Below, one piece after another: positions 26,701-34,509 of a DNA stretch of 64,000 nucleotides. Numbering within the stretch: the stretch's first letter is position 1; every line of letters starts with the position of its first letter. The notes under the pieces were generated by a model. It did not search any database, was not told where the DNA came from, and saw nothing but the letters and a program-made list of their open reading frames with translations. Source of the DNA: Henricia sp. BOLD:AAB3569 (lineage: Eukaryota; Echinodermata; Asteroidea; Spinulosida; Echinasteridae); contig JBBELK010000622.1 of NCBI GenBank assembly GCA_037783545.1, positions 682,001-746,000 of the forward strand, given 5' to 3'. The position numbers and the translations under genes are program-made.

Positions 26701-29700
26701 TATTGCAAATCCAGTTCCGGATGGAAACGAATGAAACCACACGGAAACGAATGAAACTACTGTGAATGAGGATCTCAAATCATCTAAATAGCAATTTATT
26801 TACCGATTTTGTCAAATTGCTGCAGCAATTTTCACCTTTGACATTCATCGTAAATAAACGAGCAGCCTACGTTTGTTTGCATAGTGTGTTGCCGCCGAGA
26901 ATTGAAACAACAAGGCTTACTCACACAAAATTTTGTGCAATGTTCACATCGCCAATTTGGATCTAGCACTGAATGACGCCATGAGAAAGATCCCCAAGGT
27001 CCTTGGATCAGGATCTGTGCGAAACGAGGTACCTTAGATCTGCGCAGATCTAAATCCAGAACCATACGAAACAAACACGCCACTTGTTTCAGATATAATG
27101 GGCATTTCCACGTTAAGTAGTGTTACATATTTAGCAATTTACTGGAGTTCTATCCTCTGTTATATCAACACACAAGCCTGTCAGTTCTCCATTTTGGTAC
27201 CATCAATGCATCTTACCAAAATCTACTGGACAGTAATCACTTTAAAATCATTTAGCTCCATTTTGTAAATTGTAATAAACATTTTTATTTTTAAAAAATG
27301 CATGTCTTGAAACAAAAATGGGACAACTGTAACAAACTACATGTATTATATTTCTTTCATTGCTTATTTATTGGACATATTGGAGAACAAAGTTGTATTA
27401 GCATGGTAGAAATATGTACACGAACTGCACAAGCTTGTACACTATGTGTTTTGTTTGTTTGTTGCAAAGCAGCAAACTACAGTGCGATGCTACCATGCTC
27501 CCAGATCTACATGATCTACACAGGTCCATACCTAACCCAGAGGCGTCCAGACTGTGGTTTTCAGCACGTGGGTTAGTTTCAACACGGGTCGTGCACTCTA
27601 CACGGGTCAGTGCTGTGTTGAAATGTTGTAGTGTGAAAAGTTAACACGTGTCGGACCCGTGTACATGTACAACTCAGAGATTTTTCATAGTGTAAAAAGA
27701 TGGTATGTACAAGTGTGTTAAACATACCTAATGTGTGGGCAATAAAGAGCCAAATTCCCACTAGCAAGTATATCACATTGGGAACTGGCGGATACTCCTG
27801 GTATTGACGACTAGAAGCATAGTAGGACCAATCAGCTACAGATAATACAACAAAGCTCACGACTAGGATCAGAAACCCAAGGAACGTCATGAGGTTTGGA
27901 GCAAACCAGTCTGGAAAGATCTGACAGAGATAAAAGAAATACAGAGTTAAAGGGCCCCTGAAATGGTATTTCTATCAATGAAATCTACGTGGGTCTTTCC
28001 ACGGTAAAGGAGGCATTTTGGTAACACAGACCATATTTTCGAGGAAATACCTCTGTCTGGTCTCAAATTTGTACACAGGGTTTTTAGAAAGGCATGTTGT
28101 CACACTACATGTATTTGTAACCCTTTTTGTGCCCAAGTTTTAGAACAACTTTAGAACAACTGAAACTTATTTCTTTTATGTTGAGACCAGACAAAGGTGT
28201 TTTCTGGAAAATATGGTTTGTGTTGCCAAAATACTCCCTTTATCGTGGAAAGACTCGCATGTACTGTACATGTACATGTACGCTACAATGTATGGAACTG
28301 CTCCATTCATTCACAGTCATAAAACCCCACTTGGAAGTCGTTTTAGGGGTTAAAATTAAGGTTTTTGATTTGTATGCTAATGACATTTACATATTCATGA
28401 GCAAGGTTGTGATGTCACATTCAGCAAACACAGGAAAATCTCATTCAACTGTGCACAAAAGATTTCAATATTTTCTCCAACTTGCTGAAACTTTTGTAAC
28501 TTATGATTGTTTGGGTTTGTTTTACATGTTGAAACTAAGTCTGGAAACTCCGGCATTTTTCCACAATTCCAGTTTGAAGTCTGTTTTTTCTTTGCTTTTC
28601 TGATGTGTGTTCCTAAAGTGACATGCCCCAAACAGCGCTCTCTTTCTGCGAGTTTCTGTACAAAAATTGTTAAAGTTGAAAAATGCCACCTTTCATTCAC
28701 GGGATTTTTGTCTGAATTAAAGGCACAGGCTCGTCAGCAATACGCGCGCGCCAAATTCGTGCCACGAATTACGCAGCTCCATGCCTTTGCTATGAAGCTG
28801 CGTATTTCGTGGCACGAATTTGGCGCGCACGCATTGCTGACGAGCCTGTGCCTTTAATGTGCATGCTCAATCTTTTGATAAGACAAGTTTGATCGTGTCT
28901 GACAAAAATCTGATTTAGACAAAAGTCTGGACAGACAACAGCCAATCGATGGACAGTTTGATAACATGTGACCTTTGAGTGGCCACTCACAATTGTCCGT
29001 CAGGAAAAAATTTCATAGCAGGGGTCGAAATTAACACTGGTCCTGTGTTCCGAGACCAGTAAAAAAAAAACAGTTTGTGACTTTACAAGCTTTCTGGTGC
29101 ATTTTAGAGCTATCCTGGGGTCCTGAACTTGAAGGGCTTGTTATGAATTCTTTAAGATTGTTTTTGTGCAGATGAATTTTTTTGTTTAAAAAAAACATCT
29201 TTAAAAGACTAGGACTAAATACATGTAATATAATAAAGCATCGGTGAGTGCAGATTTGATGGAAAAACTCGAAATTTTTGAGTGAGATAATTTTAATATT
29301 TTGCGTGGAAATACTTTTTTTAGTCTGCCTCATGTTTTGCACACAAGGTTTGAAGCCATGATCATGTACATGTACTCAATTCTTTTCCATACCGCACCCA
29401 TTCATGTGGCCTTGGCCCTAGGCCTCAGTATTCCGGGTTCGCGGTCCATTTACCCGCGTGCTGCATGCAGCCAGAGTGGCAGCCCGTCCGGCAGGCTTGA
29501 CGCGACACGCGTACGGCCGCCGCGCCGCCAGCCGGTCCTCACGAAATATTCTCATTTCTCTTATACATTTTTGCACTTTATCCATGGGAGTTGACGATAT
29601 TTTCCATAAAAATGACGATCAAGCAAAACACGGTCGCTGCGATGCACGAAAAAACGTAGCTATCTACATGTACCACGGGGTGTGGTTGCAATCCGGAGGT

Positions 29701-32700
29701 CGGAGTAACCCAGAGGTAGATTTTTTTGTGACCGTGTAGTACATGTGCTACAACCTACCTTCGGCTTGTTATTTTAATACCACGTAGCTCCGGAGCCACC
29801 GTCAACGCACGAACTACACGTTAGCAACAAAATCTACTTCCGGGTACCTTTGGGTACATCCGACCACCTCCGAATACTTCCTGTACCATGTGTACGTACG
29901 TACGTGCAGGGAATTTCACGTGCAGGGAATTTTCCTTTCAGAGTAAGAGGACAACTCGTGTTGTAAAACGCATGCTGATTGGCTGATAAAAATAATATGA
30001 CCTGTTGCTACATGTAGTAAATTCTGGCCAATGACGTTCAAGTTAACAAAACGGTGATCGGCATGAGTTGGACTGGTTACCGCCCCACTAAAGTCGGGAA
30101 TATTTTGGTCCGGAAACCAGACTAGGCACGTTCCGGCGCCCGTGGACCAGCACCGGGCCAGCCGTACCGTATCGAGAGCTGTTTTTGGTCGGCCGTGCGA
30201 ATCAGAATGAAGTATTTTTGCCATGAATTCTCTGTGGTTCTTTTTTCAAGAGAGAGAATTTATGTCTGGTAATTTTATTGTATTCTTTAGCAGCACCATG
30301 TGTGATATTTGTGATTTTTTGTTGTGCGTATCGGAGCTGAATTTTTTGATCGGCAATTTTTCCTGCGTATCGGGCCGGAATTTCAGCGTATCGGGCCGAT
30401 ACGCACGTTTGTACGTGGGGAGAACCCTGTATAAGGTATAGTGGTATACTCCTTTTAATTTCCCCAATACGACCCTTAGGCCCGTTTCAAACGTCGTGTT
30501 TGTGCCGTGTCGATTTAAACAAATCAAGTTGAATTTTATTCAACACGGCACAAGCACGACGTTTGAAATCATTTGGCTCCGCAAATTGAATTCGACACGG
30601 CAGAAGAATTTAGCTCGACAGGGTCTGCCATGTTAACTCAATTTAGTGCGGCAGTAGCATGGCGTGGTTTCAAACGTCGTGCTTCTGCCGTGTCGAATTT
30701 AATTCCAGTTCGAAGTTGGGCCGCAATTGTAATCCAATTAGGAATGCGTATGCTCGCAGCTCGTATGCGAGCAAAGAAATAACCAACAAACAAGCGCATC
30801 AAAACAATTAATATGGCGACTTACATGTACAATGGACAGAATTAATCTTGACCTCTAACTGAACGTCCAGGTTAACACCATGTTAACCTGTTAACAGATC
30901 TGTTAACACGGTATTAACACCGTGTTAATTCTCTGCACTGTACATATAGTGAAGTCACAACTCTAGGTTGCGTGTTAGTGTTAGTGTAACAGATCCGTTA
31001 ACTTAATCAGAATTGTGACCTCAGAACAAACACCGTGTTAACTCGATGTTAACCTGGTGTTTAGGACGTGTTAGTGTTACATCTCATGTTAGTTCAACAC
31101 CTCATGTTACAGATCGTGTTAGTGTAACGGATCTGTTAAGTTAATCTGAACAAAGTGGGTGGTGTTAATTTTGAAAATTTCAATCACTTAGTGGTAAAAG
31201 CTTGTGTAACACGGACCGGAGGTCACAATTCTGTGTTAGTGTTAAAAATTGTGCAGAACCCTACTACCTTGACATTTACCATGTTTACCAAGATGCGGAG
31301 TCAACAGATCTGTTACACTAATGCTAACACGGTTTCCTGTGACGCCGATTTAACATATATCTCTTAATAGATGTTACACTAACACTAACACGTGGTTCTG
31401 CGCACGACTTTTAACACGTCCTGTTAACACAGTGTTTGTTCCGAGGTCACAATTCCGATTAAGATAACTGATCTGTTAACAGATCTGTAACACTAAAGGC
31501 GGATTCACACTATCGCGGAAAAATCACACTTTCGCGCTGCGCTCACCACATTGCATGAGCTCCCAATCGCCGATTATTCCAAAATAGAAAATTCCACTCT
31601 GGTAACTTGGGGCTTCTCTGATACCTCATTGGCTGCGTGCTGGAAAGGTCAGCGCACCGCGGTCAAAGTTCAACAAATTTGAACTTTGACCCAGCTCAAA
31701 ACGTTTTGCGCGTCGCGATAGGCCGCGCACAAGCGGCAAACCAGTTTGTGTACAAACCAATGGAAAAGTGTGATTTTTCCGCGATAGTGTGTATCCGCCT
31801 TAACACTAACACGTAACACACAGAGAATTGTGATTTCACCCATTGTACATGTACCGGTACTTACCTTAACCACGGTGTTCCAGAATGGATGCATAATGTA
31901 CACAGAGAGGGGAGAAGTGTCCTTGGCATTGTACTGCATGGAATGAAAAAACACAATTTCTTACCTACACATGTACAGTAAGAACTGCTTGTGTACAATA
32001 ATAATTAAATGTGTACAGTACAATCACAATAAACCTTATCGACGTTCGCAATGCATCATGGTATTGAATGACAAAATTGCCCGGCTATTTGTGCATAAAC
32101 CTACGGTATGGGACGGACACGAACTCGGCAACTTTTTTGCTCATTTTTACAAAAACCAAAAAGAGTTCAAGAACCAACCTCCCACCACTTTATCTCCAAT
32201 ACAAAAATGTTGCAAATGCGAGAAATCATCGGGGATTTCCTTCGTAGTGGGGGAGTCCGTGTACCGCGCTCGCAGCTCGGTATGCGCAATGCAACACGCG
32301 CCGTATAGCCACGGCGTGGTTGGATTGAGTGATCTGCACTGCGAGTCCGTGTTACACGGACTCGCCAGCCACGAAGGGAATCCCCAATGATTTCTTGCAT
32401 TTGCAACATTTTTGTTTCGGGACATGTTTGTCAGTATGTTTGATATGTATTGAAGATAAAGTGGTGGGAGGTTGGTTCTTGAACTCTTTTTGGTTTTCGT
32501 GAAAATTAGCAATAACGTTGCCGAGTTCGCGTCCGACCCATTGTTTTATGCACAAATAGCCAGGCAATTTTGTCATCCAATACCATGATGCATTGCGAAC
32601 GTCGATAAGGTTTATTGGTGAACTATAGTTTGGAGTACGGCGGCCATCTTGCCGCGTGCAGCAAAATGTAAGATAGCGAATGAGGTTAAATTGGTAAGGG

Positions 32701-33928
32701 GCTAAAAGTGTTATATAGAAAATGATAATGTCCCAATATAAACGTTAACAAAAACACTTTTAGCCTTCTAAAAGTAGTTCACGGGTCTAGACTAGATATT
32801 AGTAGACATGGTAGATCGAGCAGTACGGGCGCATGGGCATTTTGCCGGACAGTCCTACTATTTACGGATGTCATGCTATGATAGGACATTATGTCCTTCA
32901 ATTGTATGATTTCCTACAATAGTTGGACATTATTAATACTGTTGATGTTTTGTTCGATGATTTTGTCCGACAATAGTAGGACATTGCAATGTCCAACCTT
33001 TTTTTTCTTAATCGATTTTCGCGGACCAGAGTATTTTGTCTGACTGTGGGGTATATTATTTAATATTTCGGGGGTATTTTTTTCGTATACATTGAACAAA
33101 GATTTTAAGGAAATTACCTCCTGGAATCAACACATAATGTAATTTTAAGATATACTTCCCACTTGCACTTTTGTCGCAAATGTTGCTTTTCTGTAGAAAA
33201 ATCACGTTTTCTTCTTCAAAAATTGCCTTCAGTTAGTGCACAAGTCAACCATTCACGCGCTCGCGCAGCGCCCTCTGTTGTCGCGCTTACGCACAGACCG
33301 CTCGCCGCGTCATTTTGTGCATTACTTTATGCAGTAATTTTATCATTTATTTATCTCAGAAATGCAACATATCTTAGAATTGAATAAGCTATCGATTCCA
33401 ATATATAAATTTACCCAAATCCGTGTTCAATGTATATGAAAAAAATACCATTTCGGGTAATGTAAAATAAAATAAAATATGAATTGATAGTAATACATCA
33501 ATTGACACAATTTATACAGGTATTTAAATAGCGAGATGCATTTCTTTAGTGTAATTATTGCTTGCAACTTGCAGGTACCCGCCGCAAGTTAAACCTAAAG
33601 TGTTTTGAGCTGCTGAAAATGAGGGCGCTATTGCAAATATGCGATACTGGACTGTTTCCCCCCAAATGGCCCATGAAAGAATCAAGTCTGACAATTGTAT
33701 GACAATCGCACTATGTTAGGACAATTTTGTCCAACTATATGATGTCCAACATAGTAAGACTAAGAGTCATCCGATAAAATGTCCAGGACCATGCGCCCGT
33801 ACTGTCGAGAGGACGAGGAGAGTGTCGTTCGGATTGAGTGACGTCGCTCAGATCAACTGCTCAAAAACGTCACACACCTTATACTTATCAAAACCCCGAA
33901 GGTGCTCTTCTTTAAGATACACGTGCAT
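11616..33928 (-). CDS. SELENOI: Ethanolaminephosphotransferase 1 (selenoprotein I family), nine coding exons
   Basis: Integral-membrane enzyme that transfers phosphoethanolamine from CDP-ethanolamine to diacylglycerol (or the alkyl/alkenyl form), the last step of the Kennedy pathway in ER/Golgi membranes. Coding exons, joined on the minus strand: 33928-33878, 31933-31865, 27920-27728, 26091-25823, 22832-22724, 17782-17734, 15833-15653, 13682-13500, 11726-11637 (TGA) or 11616 (TAA). All junctions are GT/AG and phases match, giving 397 codons before TGA; the human protein is 397 aa. The CDP-alcohol phosphotransferase motif is complete: D105, D108, G109, A112, R113, G122, D126, D130. Several hydrophobic segments follow. 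Family-typical stretches are HWEKY in exon 4, SPNDIL in exon 7, and TLAHLHYAV in exon 8 followed by [10 protein letters not shown] in exon 9. These fit SELENOI better than CEPT1/CHPT1. The start is the first ATG after an in-frame TAA. The TGA at codon 398 may encode selenocysteine. No other host gene is recognised nearby. Confidence 0.93.
11777..11835. repeat. Solo arm of foldback family A
   Basis: Matches the terminal 55-60 bp of the 4418-4892 and 15886-16365 elements (AAAAAAAGTTCGGAAAGTCA and CGATTTCTCTCTTGT). It sits in SELENOI intron 8, about 50 bp upstream of the last exon's acceptor. Confidence 0.75.
12685..12838 (+). repeat. Dispersed repeat, copy 2 (mate at 14-170)
   Basis: Same orientation and order of blocks as 14-170, with an extra insertion (TCAGTCTGGTTTCC). 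In SELENOI intron 8. Around it, 12182-12235 holds a short GTCCGGGCG/CGCCCGGAC hairpin; the rest of 11836-13499 shows nothing else. Confidence 0.7.
13500..13682 (-). CDS. SELENOI: SELENOI exon 8
   Basis: 183 nt, exactly 61 codons, phase 0 at both ends. Acceptor CTTTTTAG, donor GTG|GTAAGT. It encodes [17 protein letters not shown], two hydrophobic segments and the [11 protein letters not shown] end that precedes the C-terminal tail in this family. Confidence 0.94.
13884..14690. mobile_element. 807-bp DNA element with GGGGCCGTCCATAAAGTACG ends
   Basis: Left GGGGCCGTCCATAAAGTACG is inverted at the right end (14667-14690), and inner TACGCAT-type motifs recur near both ends. It carries a nested palindrome at 13950-14196. 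The segment 14370-14560 resembles 29223-29395, so fragments of the family lie elsewhere. In SELENOI intron 7. Confidence 0.75.
13950..14196. mobile_element. Nested near-perfect palindrome
   Basis: TAGCCTTTGTTAAGGCCTCA with the following ~80 bp is mirrored by the right arm ending near 14196. Both arms share CAGCTGGGTGAGTCG, GAGAGCGCCACCATGCGACG and GGACGAGCAGCGCCAGCTG. A 30-40 bp loop separates them. Overlapping open frames on both strands are by-products of the symmetry. Confidence 0.8.
14862..15556. mobile_element. 695-bp hAT-like non-autonomous element
   Basis: Ends CAGTGTTTTTC..TTGCTAGGGCGG and CCCTAGCAAAACATC..GAGAACCCTG are inverted relatives, with CAG/CTG termini as in hAT elements. 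GGTGTC occurs next to both ends, suggesting a target duplication, although the full 8 bp is not clean. A direct repeat of TTGACTTG motifs surrounds it. In SELENOI intron 7. Confidence 0.65.
15653..15833 (-). CDS. SELENOI: SELENOI exon 7
   Basis: 181 nt. Acceptor ATTGCAG, donor ACT|GTAAGT. It encodes [18 protein letters not shown], a hydrophobic helix, then [13 protein letters not shown] and a further helix. The SP-x-DIL...PR-x-F pattern is characteristic of SELENOI and is absent from CEPT1/CHPT1 as I know them. Confidence 0.94.
15886..16365. mobile_element. Foldback family A, copy 2
   Basis: Second full copy of the element at 4418-4892, same ends and same central segment with TTGGAAAGCCCTGTTATTCC. 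Differences are scattered point changes. In SELENOI intron 6, 52 bp upstream of the exon 7 acceptor. Confidence 0.85.
16672..16765 (+). repeat. Minisatellite of GACTCGG / CCGAGTCC units
   Basis: Repeats of GACTC and CCGAGTCCGAGTCC in short succession. Imperfect, about 95 bp. Nothing else recognised between 16366 and 16800. Confidence 0.65.
16806..17145 (+). repeat. Short direct duplication (16806-16865 and 17084-17145)
   Basis: Both copies read AAAATGCAAAAATACCC-type sequence followed by ACATTTATAGGCTTT and a TGTAG..AAATG stretch. The spacing of about 280 bp suggests a local duplication or remnant long terminal direct repeats; the spacer is not coding. Confidence 0.5.
17150..17638. mobile_element. 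Foldback family B, copy 2
   Basis: Right end ACCAATGATGTATGTACTGCC then TTTAA; the left end is the diverged inverted form. The centre is a run of units like CGCCCCAAAACCACTTCGCC and GGGGCGAAATGG on both strands. Ends just upstream of SELENOI exon 6. Full-length like the copy at 22894-23356. Confidence 0.78.
17734..17782 (-). CDS. SELENOI: SELENOI exon 6 (49-nt small exon)
   Basis: Only 49 nt. It encodes [17 protein letters not shown] with one base borrowed from exon 5 and two bases left for exon 7. Acceptor CCTGTAG, donor ATGA|GTAAGT. The LPxxxxN pattern fits the corresponding helix end in EPT1. The phases only work if this exon is included, which supports it despite its size. Confidence 0.88.
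17879..18190. mobile_element. 312-bp MITE with CCGTTCTCACC ends
   Basis: CCGTTCTCACCAGAGAAATC..CTTCGTT at the left is inverted at the right (AACGAAGCAACTTCTCCAGTGAGAACAGG). Internal CGACGAAG / CTTCGTTCGA motifs repeat several times. No ORF and no clear target duplication. Confidence 0.75.
18479..18800 (-). pseudogene. 5'-truncated LINE fragment (CR1/L2-type ORF2 C terminus)
   Basis: On the minus strand the frame reads [15 protein letters not shown] and [10 protein letters not shown], the well-known C-terminal block of CR1/L2-type reverse transcriptase ORFs. It is followed by a short untranslated region and a 3' tail of ATT repeats (18479-18495). Everything upstream of the C terminus is missing, as expected from 5' truncation. 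It lies in SELENOI intron 5. The clade assignment rests on these motifs only. Confidence 0.75.
18958..19014 (+). other. Short ORF ending at a splice-donor-like site
   Basis: ATG opens [19 protein letters not shown], after which AATGTAAGTAAAT resembles a donor. It is charged and looks like the beginning of a DNA-binding (Myb/SANT-like) domain, but it is too short to assign. No following exon was found up to 19675. It may be a transposon gene fragment or chance. Confidence 0.2.
19675..22457. mobile_element. 2.8-kb DNA element with CAGGCCTTCATTTTAAA ends
   Basis: CAGGCCTTCATTTTAA at the left and TTTAAAATGAAGGCCTG at the right are inverted. CATTAC occurs directly outside both ends (19669-19674, 22458-22463). 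Subterminal AAGGAGAG / GGAGCGCG units follow at each side. CAG..CTG ends recall hAT, but the duplication seen is six bases. Inside are a TTAAAGGCCCTGGACACTAT stretch (19830), several short palindromes (for example 20262-20292, 22035-22110) and no transposase. In SELENOI intron 5. Confidence 0.72.
22724..22832 (-). CDS. SELENOI: SELENOI exon 5
   Basis: 109 nt, 36 codons plus one base. Acceptor TTGCAG, donor CTTG|GTAAGA. It encodes a membrane helix ([17 protein letters not shown]) and a loop plus the next helix, matching the middle of EPT1 where a tryptophan-containing loop follows the catalytic region. Confidence 0.9.
22894..23356. mobile_element. Foldback family B, copy 3 (opposite orientation)
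   Basis: TTAA at 22890-22893 and 23357-23360. The left end AGGCAGTATACATCATTGG corresponds to the right end of copy 2. The centre carries the CCCAAAACCACTTCGCCC minisatellite. The upstream boundary is about 60 bp outside SELENOI exon 5. Confidence 0.82.
23430..24440. mobile_element. About 1-kb foldback
   Basis: GGGCTATTTCACAATAAGTG at 23449-23469 is inverted at 24397-24416, and outer parts (TACTCGCGATCGAGTAG, AGGAGTAATCGATTAATCG) are related. Within, TGTCCTCTCCAG recurs at 23852, 24031 and 24205, suggesting a decayed tandem repeat of about 175 bp. No gene. Confidence 0.6.
24757..25179. mobile_element. TTAA element family J, copy 1 (internally deleted)
   Basis: TTAA at 24753-24756 and 25180-25183. 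Very similar to 34510-35082 but lacking about 150 bp between CTTCCTTA and AGGCACAAAG. Starts AGGGCCCC and ends GCCCT. The weak ORF inside reflects the repeat and not a gene. In SELENOI intron 4. Confidence 0.85.
25436..25563. repeat. Palindromic GCGATTAATCG cluster and C-run
   Basis: CGCGGTTAATCGCG, GCCGCGATTAATCGAG and CGCGATTAATCGATTAATTC crowd here; the same motif flanks 24430 and 25181. Further on, 25718-25740 is a near-pure run of C, a likely sequencing and slippage hot spot. Confidence 0.5.
25823..26091 (-). CDS. SELENOI: SELENOI exon 4 (catalytic motif)
   Basis: 269 nt. It completes D105 and carries [10 protein letters not shown] and GELFDHGSD, the whole CDP-alcohol phosphotransferase signature; these aspartates bind the metal ion and the CDP-alcohol in this family. 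It continues with a membrane segment and [15 protein letters not shown]. Acceptor ATGTAG, donor TTG|GTAAGA, ending in phase 0. Confidence 0.96.
26164..26663. mobile_element. 500-bp foldback in SELENOI intron 3
   Basis: AAGCTTGGCGCAAACGGGAGG at the left is inverted at the right (CCTCCCGTTTGCGCCGGGCTTT), with further inner similarity GCAAAAAACA. A 60-bp unit with CAATCATCGATCGTATTCCG appears twice inside. A 180-codon open frame across it is a by-product of the repeat structure. Confidence 0.75.
26686..27082. mobile_element. Diverged relative of the 40931-41082 MITE
   Basis: Outer GGGCTCGTTTGTTT / GAAACAAACACGCC ends and inner GATCTGCGCAGATC match the compact element at 40931-41082; this copy is larger with inserted sequence. 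Confidence 0.55.
27728..27920 (-). CDS. SELENOI: SELENOI exon 3
   Basis: 193 nt covering residues 41-104 plus the first base of D105. The acceptor is CTGTCAG and the donor TTAG|GTATGT. It encodes [11 protein letters not shown], then a hydrophobic helix, then the loop and second helix ([14 protein letters not shown]) that lead into the catalytic motif. A TTAA element begins 30 bp upstream of the acceptor in intron 2. Confidence 0.94.
27951..28716. mobile_element. TTAA element family J, copy 2 (diverged)
   Basis: TTAA at 27947-27950 then AGGGCCCCTGAAATGG. From about 28330 it follows the family body (AAAATTAAGGTTTTTGATTT, CACAGGAAAATC, AAAGATT). It contains extra sequence in the first 350 bp. 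The right side meets the hairpin MITE at 28717. In SELENOI intron 2. Confidence 0.65.
28721..28853. mobile_element. 133-bp almost perfect hairpin MITE
   Basis: TTAA at 28717-28720 and 28854-28857. The two halves are inverted copies from AGGCACAGGCTCGTCAGCAA to its complement, including AAATTCGTGCCACGAA, with a short loop. Half copies occur at 37087 and an end at 9097-9124. If transcribed within the SELENOI pre-mRNA it would form one long hairpin. Confidence 0.9.
29223..29395 (+). repeat. Fragment shared with 14370-14560
   Basis: ATAAAGCATCGGTGAGTGCAGAT, GAAAAACTCGAAATTTTTGA and AAGGTTTGAAGCCATGATCA follow the same order as in the 13884-14690 element. The flanks do not match, so this is a fragment. 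From 29400 to 30478 I see no gene; 30340-30430 has GCGTATCGGGCC repeated and ends in GGAGAACCCTG like a hAT-type right end. Confidence 0.6.
30479..30838. mobile_element. Truncated PIF/Harbinger-like MITE
   Basis: Begins GGCCCGTTTCAAACGTCGTG next to TTA and follows the 11090-11506 element to the TATGGCGAC..ACAATGGACAGAAT segment, where homology stops. Extra inverted fragments of its own end lie inside (about 30557, 30670). Confidence 0.72.
30850..31850. repeat. GTTAACAC-rich repeat block with nested insertion
   Basis: GTTAACAC, GTGTTAAC, GATCTGTTAAC and GTGTTAGTGTTA recur dozens of times on both strands. AGTGAAGTCACAACTC near 30950 is mirrored near 31830, so the block looks like one foldback. 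The 31497-31800 MITE interrupts it. It touches SELENOI exon 2. Confidence 0.7.
31497..31800. mobile_element. 304-bp MITE with TAA duplication
   Basis: TAA at 31494-31496 and 31801-31803. Ends AGGCGGATTCACACTATCGC and inverted GCGATAGTGTGTATCCGCCT with the following AAAAATCACAC shared. A three-base TAA duplication fits PIF/Harbinger. No ORF. Confidence 0.85.
31865..31933 (-). CDS. SELENOI: SELENOI exon 2
   Basis: 69 nt, 23 codons, phase 0 at both ends. The acceptor is ATGCAG and the donor AAG|GTAAGT. It encodes the family signature with [12 protein letters not shown] just before the first membrane segment. It lies at the edge of a GTTAACAC-rich repeat block (30.85-31.85 kb). Confidence 0.93.
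32026..32620. mobile_element. 595-bp foldback with arms over 200 bp
   Basis: From CACAATAAACCTTATCGACG inward to GGGGATTTCC the left side is mirrored by the right. The shared inner part includes AAAGAGTTCAAGAACCAACC and TGCATAAAC. Open frames on both strands (up to 139 codons) follow from symmetry. In SELENOI intron 1. Confidence 0.8.
32821..33806. mobile_element. 986-bp DNA element with CAGTACGGGCGCATGG ends
   Basis: Perfect 16-bp inverted ends and TCGAG on both outer sides (32816-32820, 33807-33811). Many GGACATT / AATGTCC motifs inside. No transposase frame. Its right end is about 70 bp from the SELENOI exon 1 donor, inside intron 1. Confidence 0.75.
33878..33928 (-). CDS. SELENOI: SELENOI exon 1 (start codon exon)
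   Basis: Encodes 17 residues, [17 protein letters not shown]. The GFDKYK ending is characteristic of the family N terminus. An in-frame TAA lies nine bases upstream of the ATG, which fixes the start if transcription begins further upstream. The donor is AAG|GTGTGT, weaker than the GTAAGT-type donors of most other exons. It ends in phase 0 and joins exon 2 cleanly. The right end of a 986-bp transposon (32821-33806) lies only about 70 bp into intron 1. Confidence 0.88.
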
Positions 33929-33941
33929 GATTGATGATTAC

Positions 33942-33989
33942 AGGCAGAAAGGACCGGCAGAGATGAGGCAGAAAGGACCGGCAGAGATG
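33942..33989 (-). repeat. 24-bp tandem duplication in the SELENOI leader region
   Basis: AGGCAGAAAGGACCGGCAGA plus four bases is repeated exactly twice, then partly again. It starts 14 bp upstream of the start codon on the minus strand, so it is probably in the 5' untranslated region or promoter. Confidence 0.8.
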
Positions 33990-34093
33990 AGGCAAAATCC
34001 CGGTGGGTTGGGCGTTATGCATGCATGCGCATGTGTATGTGTATGTAGGATGGCGTGATCTTAGAAGCGCCACCAAGAGTTTCGTGTCGTTAT

Positions 34094-34163
34094 ACTAGTC
34101 TGGGTCCTATTTCACATGTACAGTAAGAGCTTTATGAAATAGGACCCAGACTTTAGACTAGTT
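34094..34163. repeat. Hairpin of CTGGGTCCTATTTCA
   Basis: ACTAGTCTGGGTCCTATTTC and the inverted GAAATAGGACCCAGACT..ACTAGT surround a short loop. A third copy of GAAATAGGACCCAG is at about 34378, so this may be one end of a larger decayed element covering 34094-34395. Confidence 0.65.
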
Positions 34164-34509
34164 CCCGCTCCACATATTCCACATACGGTGAAACGCACTA
34201 ATCCCGCTCGAGTACTGCTGGACATGAAATTAGACTTAAAACTTTCAAAAAGACATACTAATAAAAGTTTAAAACATTCTTATTAAGTGGATTTAGAAAC
34301 AATAAAATCTAATTTTTCCTATCCTTAAAAACATGAGTTAAGAATGTTTATCTAGAAATGTTTCCAAGTGGGCTTTACGAAATAGGACCCAGGAGCTTTA
34401 TTCATAATTTTGAGTGCAAAAGTTTGAAGTGTGCGATTGGTGAGACAACTTCCAAACGGGCTTTGTGTCCCGGATGGTGCCCTGGGAGGGGACGCCGTAC
34501 GTCCCTTAA

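Noticed and set aside
29650..29900. Inverted repeat (CGGAGGT / ACCTCCG segments)
   Set aside because: Similarity between the halves is too weak and patchy to define ends.
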